Shown here piece after piece: positions 1-6,126 of a DNA stretch of 8,759 nucleotides (positions are counted from its first letter, which is position 1; each line of letters opens with the position of its first letter). The DNA lies in NCBI GenBank assembly GCA_030044455.1, contig JASHVU010000268.1, positions 1 to 8,759 on the forward strand, in the 5' to 3' direction. The notes under the pieces are model-generated. The model was not told where the DNA came from, did no database searches, and saw nothing but the letters and a program-made list of their open reading frames with translations. Both the position numbers and the translations under genes were made by a program. The DNA comes from Acidobacteriaceae bacterium. Its GTDB lineage: Bacteria; Acidobacteriota; Terriglobia; Terriglobales; Acidobacteriaceae.

Positions 1-38
1 AGCGCTACCAGTATTGATACCGCGATGGTCCGCATCAT
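1..38 (-). CDS. Start of a probable exported protein, cut off by the window edge
   Basis: Only the first 12 or so codons are visible. Reading leftwards from 38, two in-frame ATG codons (38-36 and 35-33) open a frame that begins MMRTIAVSILVA, a short basic start followed by a hydrophobic run, as in a signal peptide. The first ATG overlaps the TGA stop of the CRTAC1-like gene in an ATGA arrangement, which suggests translational coupling within one operon. A GGAG lies about 11 bases upstream of the first ATG. In Acidobacteriota a gene after a CRTAC1-family gene is often a TPR protein, but nothing here identifies the product. With so few codons, a chance open frame cannot be excluded. Confidence 0.45.
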   Translation of the reverse strand, partial: MMRTIAVSILVA

Positions 39-1807
39 TGGCCCGCTCGCTCCACAAATCGATCAGTGCTCACCACTCCTGCACTCTCTTTCACGGTGAT
101 CAACCGATCGGCGTGCAAGCCCTTCAGTGTTTCTCGCGCGCCGCTGGGCCACATGATTTCAACGTCCGCTGTCACCGCGCCTCCCAGACCGAAATGCAAC
201 CGCCGATCGCTGACGGAAAGATACGAGCTAGCCGCCATCACCGCCTGCGATTGCTTGCGCTCTCCATACAGAACAGTCACCACGGCTCCAATCGCGCTGC
301 GATTCGAGTGCGTTCCTTCGAGCTTGACCTTCAGCCAATGTCCGCCGCCATGGCTATCGTTACGCAGCAGCGAGGGCGGCTCGTTGATGTTCATGATCAG
401 GATATCGATGTCGCCGTCGTTATCGAAGTCGCCGAAGGCCGCACCGCGGCTGGCATGTACCTCGTTGATCGCCGGGCCTGCGCCGTCAAGCATCTCCTCG
501 AACTTGCCGCCTCCCAGGTTGCGGAACAGCACTCGCGGCGTCTTGTGCGGGAATTCGGGATGGACATGCTCCACCTCGGGGAAGGTGCTTCCGGTCACCC
601 AGAAGATGTCGGGCAATCCGTCGTTGTCCAGGTCGATGATGCCGTCGCCCCAGCTCACGTAGCGCGGTTCCACGCCCAGGCCTGCGCGCAGCGTCACGTC
701 TTCAAACTCCAGGTGGCCGGTGTTGCGGTAAAGCGCCGCGGTGTCCTCGGCAAAGTGCGTCTTCAGCACGTCGAGCAAGCCGTCGGTATCGAAGTCGCCA
801 ATGGCGATACCCATGCCGGCCTGTTCCCTGCCGTCCTCATTCACAGCCAGCCCCGATTCGAGACCAACTTCGTCGAATATGCCGTCGCCGCGGTTCTTGA
901 ACAGCAGGCTAGGCGTCGAATCGCAGGCCAGGTAGATCTCCTGCCAGCCGTCGCCGTCAAGATCGGCTGCCACTGCCGTGAGCCCATACGTCGGCTGCAC
1001 CGCGCCAACCTTCGACTTCGCGGTAACGTCGGTGAAGGTTCCGTCGCCGTTGTTGTGGTAGAGCATGGGCCGCTCGGGCGTCAGGCCGCGCGGACCGCAG
1101 TTCACCGGCACACCCTTGTAATTGCAGGCCGGGTCCTTGCCCGTGATGGGGATCTTGTCGAAGTCGAAGACGACGTAATGCGAGATAAACAGGTCGAGCC
1201 GGCCGTCGCGGTCGTAGTCAACCCACGTGCAGCCCGTTCCCCAGCGGTTGCCGGAATGAATCAAGTCCGCAGCCTCGGTCACATCGGTAAAGGTGCCGTT
1301 GCCATTGTTGCGGTAGAGATAGTTTTGCGGCCAGGCGCTGACAAAGATGTCGTCGAAGCCGTCGTTGTTGTAGTCGCCCACTGTCACGCCAAAGGCCCAG
1401 CCCTGGCGCACCAGGCCGGATTTTGCCGTAACGTCGGTAAACGTGCCGTCGCGGTTGTTCTTGTAGAGGCGATTGGTGGCGCCTGCTACCGGGCCCTCGC
1501 GGCGTGTCCCCGAAAGCAGGAAGATGTCGAGCCAGCCGTCGTTGTCATAGTCGAGAAACGCGACCCCACAGCCCATCGACTCGATAATGTAATCCATGCG
1601 TTCCGAAGGACCATAAATGACCGGCGCGGTCAACCCGGCTTTGGCGGCAACGTCAGTGAATTTGGCGTGGAAGGGCAAACCGGAAGGCTTGCCGCGCGGC
1701 GTCGGCTTGATGCCGCGAGTGGCCATGCCGCCCATCTGCTGGGCCGGCGACATGTGCGCGCCCATGGCTCCCGCGGCGAGAGCAGCTAGAAACTCCCGGC
1801 GATTCAT
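35..1807 (-). CDS. Tat-exported FG-GAP/VCBS repeat protein with C-terminal ASPIC/UnbV domain (CRTAC1-like)
   Basis: This is a 590-residue secreted protein of the CRTAC1/ASPIC-UnbV family, predicted to fold as a seven-bladed beta-propeller. It opens with MNRREFLAALAAGAMGA, a twin-arginine signal with a short hydrophobic stretch. Seven calcium-binding loops of the form D-x-D/N-x-D-G follow, starting near residues 86, 145, 197, 282, 338, 392 and 460. Between them lie repeated segments of the type YRNNGDGTFTDVT. The ASPIC/UnbV domain covers about residues 503-573 (for example RSAIGA, YLSVSDRRLHFGLG, IMWPSG). The family is abundant in Acidobacteriota and related phyla; its substrate is generally unknown, and surface binding or adhesion is an inference. 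I chose the ATG at 1807 because it puts the twin arginines at residues 3-4. An in-frame GTG at 1819, preceded by GGAAAG, would add MRQG and is a real alternative. The gene is divergent from the VWA genes and overlaps a possible downstream gene by four bases. Confidence 0.9.
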   Translation of the reverse strand: MNRREFLAALAAGAMGAHMSPAQQMGGMATRGIKPTPRGKPSGLPFHAKFTDVAAKAGLTAPVIYGPSERMDYIIESMGCGVAFLDYDNDGWLDIFLLSGTRREGPVAGATNRLYKNNRDGTFTDVTAKSGLVRQGWAFGVTVGDYNNDGFDDIFVSAWPQNYLYRNNGNGTFTDVTEAADLIHSGNRWGTGCTWVDYDRDGRLDLFISHYVVFDFDKIPITGKDPACNYKGVPVNCGPRGLTPERPMLYHNNGDGTFTDVTAKSKVGAVQPTYGLTAVAADLDGDGWQEIYLACDSTPSLLFKNRGDGIFDEVGLESGLAVNEDGREQAGMGIAIGDFDTDGLLDVLKTHFAEDTAALYRNTGHLEFEDVTLRAGLGVEPRYVSWGDGIIDLDNDGLPDIFWVTGSTFPEVEHVHPEFPHKTPRVLFRNLGGGKFEEMLDGAGPAINEVHASRGAAFGDFDNDGDIDILIMNINEPPSLLRNDSHGGGHWLKVKLEGTHSNRSAIGAVVTVLYGERKQSQAVMAASSYLSVSDRRLHFGLGGAVTADVEIMWPSGARETLKGLHADRLITVKESAGVVSTDRFVERAGQ

Positions 1808-2020
1808 ACCCTGCCGCACCGCGCTTTCCGGGGCCGCGTCAAATCCCGAAATCGCGTTAGGGTTGCGGGATCGTCGCTCAGCGACATGGCTTCATTTCGT
1901 GTTTGCACCTATTGAACTCTCTCCACCGCCGCTTTCAATCGTAACTTGTCAAACGAGATCAGAGCCATCCGGACCACCCGTGGCCTCAGCTGGTCAGGGA
2001 GTTTTAGTCTCGAGTGGTCA

Positions 2021-2049
2021 TTGCCCTCCGGCCGTAAACGGTCCATAAT
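2021..2049 (+). promoter_or_regulatory. Candidate sigma70-type promoter of the first VWA gene
   Basis: TTGCCC at 2021-2026 is separated by exactly 17 bases from CATAAT at 2044-2049. This resembles a -35/-10 pair and predicts transcription starting near 2056, giving a leader of about 20 bases before the ATG at 2076. Support comes from the second VWA gene, which has a TTGCGC-17-AATAAT pair at almost the same distance from its own start codon. Assigned by eye only. Confidence 0.45.
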
Positions 2050-2064
2050 TAACGCCATCCCCAT

Positions 2065-2070
2065 GGAGGT
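2065..2070 (+). promoter_or_regulatory. Strong Shine-Dalgarno site of the first VWA gene
   Basis: GGAGGT lies five bases before the ATG at 2076 and fixes that codon as the start. The signal peptide begins right after it. Confidence 0.85.
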
Positions 2071-2075
2071 CCCCC

Positions 2076-4025
2076 ATGGCCCAAAGAATTCTCCGCCGGA
2101 CGCCATTGCTGGTTGCGGTTCTTAGCCTTATCCTCCCGGGCATTGCGCAGACTCTAGCTGTGCAGCCGCAGGCTGTGCAACTGAGCGGCGATGCGTCTGA
2201 GCCTGCCATGACGCTGAAGACATTCAGCCGTATGGTAACGCTGGAACTGGTGGTGACAGATGCCAAGGGACATCACATTAATAACCTGAAGCCCGAAGAT
2301 TTCAAGTTATTCGAACAAGGTCAGCCCCAGACAGGCGGAAAGCACGAGCAGAAGATCGCCGAGTTCCGCGAGGTTCGCATGGGCGATCTGCGCAATCCGG
2401 TGGCGCCGGAGCCGCAGGTTGCGCCCGGCGTTTATACCAACGCCGTTACCGTCGAGAAAGATCCCGTGCCGGCGACGATTCTGCTGGTCGATGGGCTGAA
2501 TACCGATGTCCAGTACCAGCCACAGGTGCACATGCAGATGATGCGCATGCTGCGTCAGCTTCCGTCCAACATACCGGTCGCGGTGTTTCTGCTGGGCGAC
2601 CGGCTCAGGATGCTGCAAAACTTCACGACCGATCCCAGGCTTTTACAGATTGCGCTGACAGATGCGATGAGCACGGCGGGGAGAGGGCTGGCCGACGTCG
2701 ATCCCCGCGACGATTCGCACGCCGCTTCGAGCGTGATGATGCAAGCCTATGGGCTTAACAATCCCAGCACGGCAGTGAATGGCTCTGCCGGCGGCTCTGC
2801 AGGCAGCTCATCAAATAACTCCGCCGGGGCCGCGCAAACGGATGCGGCAAATGATCCCATCGTCGTCTCCATGATCGAATTGGCGCAGGAATTCGATATG
2901 AAAGTCTATTCCTCGACCATGGACGAGCGGATTCACAGGACTTTCGACGCGCTCATTTCGCTGGGTCGCAATGTTGCGGGTTATCCCGGACGAAAAAACC
3001 TTCTTTGGCTATCGACCACATTCCCGATTGACGTGATCCCCAGGGGCGACGTCCCGTTGGTGCAGTTAGCCGGCATGGATGGAGAGTCGGTGGGAGACAT
3101 GCCCGGGGTGATCGACCCCTATTCCGGATACCGCAGTTATCTTGAACAGTTGAAGTATCTGGATGGTGTATTGAGCGATGCCAATATCTCGGTGTACCCG
3201 GTCAACGTTGCCGGCGTGCAAACTATGGACGCGTTCAAGGCTGAGACGAATCCCCCGAATGTAACCGCGACGGCGATGTCCGATTCAATGAACCGCAACG
3301 TACAAACCCGGGCCGGCGAACAAGACACCATGCTCACCATCGCCCAAGGCACCGGAGGGAAAGTGTGCACTGGTGACAACGACCTGGGCGATTGCATTCG
3401 AAAAGCGGTTGACGACAGCAGCGATTTTTATGAGATTGCCTACTACCCGGACTCGGCGGACTGGAACGGCGAGTTCAGGAAGATCACCATTAAGACCGGC
3501 TTGCATGGCGCACATCTTGCCTACCGCTCGGGATACTTTGCTACCCCCGCCGGCAGCATCGACTCCAAGGTAGAGGCCGTCGAGCTGCAGTCGGACTGCG
3601 GCGATTATTTGAATGCAACCGCGATCCCGTTCATGGCGAAGAGCACGCATCCTGAGAGATCGGGCGATCTGAAATTCTCGCTGCTCATCGATTCGGCGGG
3701 ATTGACGCTCACACCGACCGACGACGGACGCCATCAGCTCAATGTGGCCCTGGCAGCGTGCACATACAACGAGAAGGGATGGCCGCTCCGGTTGATGAAC
3801 TACCCCGTCAACCTGAAGCTGAGCGCAAGGCAATACAACACGTTGACCTCAACGGGCAAGCTGTTTGACTCAATCTCTATTCCCGGCCCCAGGCCGGCAG
3901 CGGTGCGCCTGCTCATCAAAGACATCGCCAGCGGCAAGCTGGGCTCGGTTTACATCAAGACCGACGATCTGGTGGCTGAGTCACCCTCGGCTCACATCAT
4001 TGAAGCCGCACAAACAAAGCAATAG
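2076..4025 (+). CDS. Secreted VWA-domain protein, acidobacterial TIGR03436-like (paralog 1)
   Basis: This 649-residue exported protein has a signal peptide at residues 1-25 (basic RILRR, hydrophobic core, likely cleavage after GIAQ or nearby). A conserved N-terminal module at about 47-100 contains LELVVTDAKG and LKPEDFKLFEQ, typical of acidobacterial VWA-related proteins. A von Willebrand factor A-like fold follows at about 132-380. Its first strand reads ILLVDGLNTD (MIDAS-equivalent residues 139-143) instead of the canonical DxSxS, so classical metal binding is doubtful. The segment GYPGRKNLLWLSTTFP (302-317) is a family hallmark. A Gly/Ser/Asn/Ala-rich insertion lies at about 228-258. The SDFYEIAYYPD and YRSGYF motifs (449-487) close the VWA region. 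A beta-rich C-terminal domain of about 145 residues ends with RLLIKDIASGKLGSVYI. Cysteines at 431, 440, 508 and 562 are all conserved in the neighbouring paralog and could form disulfides in the periplasm. The family's function is unknown; protein binding at the cell surface is inferred from the fold. Start set by GGAGGT. Confidence 0.93.
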   Translation: MAQRILRRTPLLVAVLSLILPGIAQTLAVQPQAVQLSGDASEPAMTLKTFSRMVTLELVVTDAKGHHINNLKPEDFKLFEQGQPQTGGKHEQKIAEFREVRMGDLRNPVAPEPQVAPGVYTNAVTVEKDPVPATILLVDGLNTDVQYQPQVHMQMMRMLRQLPSNIPVAVFLLGDRLRMLQNFTTDPRLLQIALTDAMSTAGRGLADVDPRDDSHAASSVMMQAYGLNNPSTAVNGSAGGSAGSSSNNSAGAAQTDAANDPIVVSMIELAQEFDMKVYSSTMDERIHRTFDALISLGRNVAGYPGRKNLLWLSTTFPIDVIPRGDVPLVQLAGMDGESVGDMPGVIDPYSGYRSYLEQLKYLDGVLSDANISVYPVNVAGVQTMDAFKAETNPPNVTATAMSDSMNRNVQTRAGEQDTMLTIAQGTGGKVCTGDNDLGDCIRKAVDDSSDFYEIAYYPDSADWNGEFRKITIKTGLHGAHLAYRSGYFATPAGSIDSKVEAVELQSDCGDYLNATAIPFMAKSTHPERSGDLKFSLLIDSAGLTLTPTDDGRHQLNVALAACTYNEKGWPLRLMNYPVNLKLSARQYNTLTSTGKLFDSISIPGPRPAAVRLLIKDIASGKLGSVYIKTDDLVAESPSAHIIEAAQTKQ

Positions 4026-4028
4026 GTA

Positions 4029-4049
4029 TTGGTGCGGACTTCGTACCAA
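4029..4049 (+). terminator. Hairpin after the first VWA gene, possible terminator or mRNA 3' end
   Basis: Four bases after the TAG stop (4023-4025), 4029-4037 pairs with 4041-4049 as a nine-pair stem containing two G-U pairs, with a three-base loop. No U-tract follows directly, so it is not a canonical intrinsic terminator. It may instead stabilise the 3' end or attenuate read-through into the second VWA gene. Confidence 0.35.
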
Positions 4050-4137
4050 CTGCGCCGTTAAATAAATCGATTTTGACCGCGTAGATGACGCATCCCTGCG
4101 CCGCTGCATCGCATCCCATCGACAGTTGCCGACTATA

Positions 4138-4166
4138 TTGCGCGCGTGTTGGGTGTGAGCAATAAT
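4138..4166 (+). promoter_or_regulatory. Candidate sigma70-type promoter of the second VWA gene
   Basis: TTGCGC at 4138-4143 and AATAAT at 4161-4166 are 17 bases apart. The -10-like box ends 25 bases before the ATG at 4192, against 26 bases for the matching pair upstream of the first VWA gene. The -35 box is weak (three of six consensus bases); the repeated geometry is the main support. An overlapping TATATT at 4134-4139 is an alternative -10 but has no recognisable -35. Confidence 0.4.
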
Positions 4167-4180
4167 GGACCCGAACTGCC

Positions 4181-4186
4181 AGGAGG
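4181..4186 (+). promoter_or_regulatory. Strong Shine-Dalgarno site of the second VWA gene
   Basis: AGGAGG lies five bases before the ATG at 4192. It rules out the in-frame ATG at 4165, which would place this perfect ribosome binding site inside the coding region and add nine residues ahead of the signal peptide. Confidence 0.85.
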
Positions 4187-4191
4187 CTTCA

Positions 4192-6066
4192 ATGGCACGT
4201 CGTAGCTTTCGGTTGATTTCCGCACTCTTGTTCGCAACCAGCTTGACTTTGCCGTCTACCGCTCAGAATTCCACTTCACAATCGCAACCACAATCGGCCG
4301 CCAACCAGGCCTCGCAGAATCAAACAGCCCTTCCGGCCTTTACGCTGCGCACCTTCACGCGCATGGTGAATCTCGAGCTAGTGGTCAAGGATGCCAAGGG
4401 AAATCACATCCAGGGTCTGAAGGCGAGCGACTTCCAGATTATTGAGCAGTCTCCCGCACGAAGCAAGGATAAGCACGAGCAGAAAATCGCGGAGTTCAGA
4501 GAAGTGAACATGGCCACCATGGCGGCTCCAGCCTCGATTGAGACGCAGACACCAGCCGGCGTTTATACCAATGCGCTGGCTATGCAGAAAGATCCGGTGC
4601 CGCCGACCATCCTGCTGGTGGATGGCTTGAACACCGACCCGCAGTTCCAGGCGCAGGTGCATACACAGATGACGAAGATGCTGCGGCAGTTGCCGACCAA
4701 CGTGCCCGTGGCAGTGTTTTTGCTGGGTGACCGGTTGAAGTTGCTGCAGAGCTTTACCTCCGACCCCAAACTATTGCAGGCCGCTCTGAACAAGGCGTAC
4801 AGCGTCGCCGGAGTAGGATTGGCGACCATGGACCCGCGCGACGATCCGAATTCTGTGAGCGGTGCAGCGGCAGGGCAAGTCGGCCCGGCGAATAATGCGG
4901 CGGGCTCTACTGCCGGCGAAGGCGGTGCTGGCGACATTGCGATGGCCGCGATGATCGGGGAAATCGCAAGTTTCGATGAGAGGATATTCGCCGCGACCAT
5001 GGATGAGAAAGTATTCAGGACCATTAATGCCTTAACTTCGCTCGGGCATAACGTTGCGGGCTATCCGGGACGCAAGAATCTGCTCTGGCTCTCGACTGCG
5101 TTTCCTATCAACCTGTACGGAGTGATTGGTTTCGGCTCGGGGTCAGACTCGTTTGCCGAATTCAACAACTATAAGGGACCGCTGCAACAGCTGAGTGCGG
5201 TTCTGAACGACGCCAAGGTTGCCGTGTATCCGGTGAATCTGGCAGGAGTACAGACATTGCAGGCGTACCAGGCCGGGGCGCGTCCGTCGGATGTAACACC
5301 CAGTGGAATGGCAGGCAACACAACTCGCGACATCCTGATGCAGAACGCCTCAGTGGACACCATGCACGACATCGCCAATGACACCGGGGGCATTGTCTGC
5401 ACCGGCGACAACGATCTGGGAGACTGCGTTCACAAAGCGGTCGACGACAGCAGCGACTTCTATGAGATTGCCTACTACCCTGATTCCGGCGACTGGAACG
5501 GCGACTTCAGGAAAATTACGATCAAGACCGGCCTGAAGGGCGCGCATCTCTCCTATCGCCAGGGGTACTATGCATTTCCTGAGGGCAGCACCGACCCCAA
5601 AGTCCAGGAAACGAAGATGCAATCGGACTGCGATGATTATCTTGACGCAACTGCGGTGCCGATTGAAGCCAAGATGCTTCCCTCGGATACACAGGGACAA
5701 CTCAAGTTCTCCGTTCTGATTGACGCGTCGGCGTTGACCGTCCCGCCAACCGCCGATGGCAATCATCAACTGAAGCTCGATATCGCGGTGTGCACCTACA
5801 ATGAAAAAGATTGGCCGCTCAAGCTGATGAATTATCCCGTCAATCTGACGCTGGACGCAAAGAAATATGAAACGATGACCACGACCGGTAAATTGGCGGA
5901 TACGATCAACATTCCCGGCCCAGAGCCTGCTGCGATACGGCTGCTGGTGAGAGACGTCTCAACCGGCAAGCTGGGCTCGGTCTACATCAAGACCGGAGGC
6001 CTTGTCGCGAGCGTTCCGAATCCAAGTGAACAAAGCGACGATTCTAACGCGGTAGTGCAGCAGTAG
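4192..6066 (+). CDS. Secreted VWA-domain protein, acidobacterial TIGR03436-like (paralog 2)
   Basis: This 624-residue exported protein is a full-length paralog of the upstream gene, about 60% identical by eye and in the same domain order. The signal peptide is at 1-24 (MARRSFRLISALLFATSLTL, then PSTAQ), followed by a Gln/Ser/Asn-rich linker to about 46. The N-terminal module lies at about 51-105 (LELVVKDAKG, KHEQKIAEFREV). The VWA-like region spans about 137-355. Its MIDAS equivalent is again D-G-L-N-T (144-148), and GYPGRKNLLWLSTAFP is at 290-305. A Gly/Ala/Asn-rich insertion sits at about 220-248, in the same place as in paralog 1 but with a different sequence. SDFYEIAYYPD and YRQGYYAF follow, then the C-terminal beta-rich domain ending in RLLVRDVSTGKLGSVYI. 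Cysteines 403, 412, 480 and 534 match the four in paralog 1. It has its own Shine-Dalgarno site and a candidate promoter, so it may be expressed independently. The molecular role is unknown. It converges on pgaB across 60 bases. Confidence 0.93.
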   Translation: MARRSFRLISALLFATSLTLPSTAQNSTSQSQPQSAANQASQNQTALPAFTLRTFTRMVNLELVVKDAKGNHIQGLKASDFQIIEQSPARSKDKHEQKIAEFREVNMATMAAPASIETQTPAGVYTNALAMQKDPVPPTILLVDGLNTDPQFQAQVHTQMTKMLRQLPTNVPVAVFLLGDRLKLLQSFTSDPKLLQAALNKAYSVAGVGLATMDPRDDPNSVSGAAAGQVGPANNAAGSTAGEGGAGDIAMAAMIGEIASFDERIFAATMDEKVFRTINALTSLGHNVAGYPGRKNLLWLSTAFPINLYGVIGFGSGSDSFAEFNNYKGPLQQLSAVLNDAKVAVYPVNLAGVQTLQAYQAGARPSDVTPSGMAGNTTRDILMQNASVDTMHDIANDTGGIVCTGDNDLGDCVHKAVDDSSDFYEIAYYPDSGDWNGDFRKITIKTGLKGAHLSYRQGYYAFPEGSTDPKVQETKMQSDCDDYLDATAVPIEAKMLPSDTQGQLKFSVLIDASALTVPPTADGNHQLKLDIAVCTYNEKDWPLKLMNYPVNLTLDAKKYETMTTTGKLADTINIPGPEPAAIRLLVRDVSTGKLGSVYIKTGGLVASVPNPSEQSDDSNAVVQQ

Positions 6067-6084
6067 CAGAGCGCACTACCGCGT
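6047..6084. terminator. Perfect 12-bp inverted repeat at the convergent VWA/pgaB junction
   Basis: ACGCGGTAGTGC (6047-6058) is the exact reverse complement of GCACTACCGCGT (6073-6084), with 14 bases between. The TAG stop of the second VWA gene (6064-6066) falls in the loop, so the left arm is coding. The position between two convergent genes suits a bidirectional terminator or a collision-protecting hairpin. Neither strand has a clear U-tract after the stem, so intrinsic termination is uncertain. Confidence 0.55.
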
Positions 6085-6126
6085 AAGGCATCCAGCCGCA
6101 TGTGAGCCAACGCAATCGAATTCGAT

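Noticed and set aside
14..1789. A 591-codon open frame on the plus strand covering almost the entire CRTAC1-like gene
   Set aside because: It is the antisense of seven repeated Asp/Gly-rich calcium loops, which yields a periodic Val/Ala-rich sequence with no domain, no signal and no ribosome binding site. The minus-strand protein has clear family motifs throughout.
1947..1952. A perfect TTGACA on the minus strand as a -35 box for the CRTAC1-like gene
   Set aside because: No acceptable -10 box occurs 16-18 bases further along (the sequence there is GC-rich), so I do not call a promoter.
4165..4191. An upstream in-frame ATG adding nine residues to the second VWA protein
   Set aside because: It would put the AGGAGG ribosome binding site inside the coding region and move the signal peptide inwards; the ATG at 4192 has ideal spacing.
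4026..4191. A possible small RNA or riboswitch between the two VWA genes
   Set aside because: Apart from the hairpin at 4029-4049 and the candidate promoter there is no recognisable conserved RNA architecture in these 166 bases.
6115..6126. A 12-base perfect palindrome, ATCGAATTCGAT, next to the pgaB stop codon
   Set aside because: It is a single short site with no partner copy in the window. It could be chance and has no loop to form a stable hairpin.
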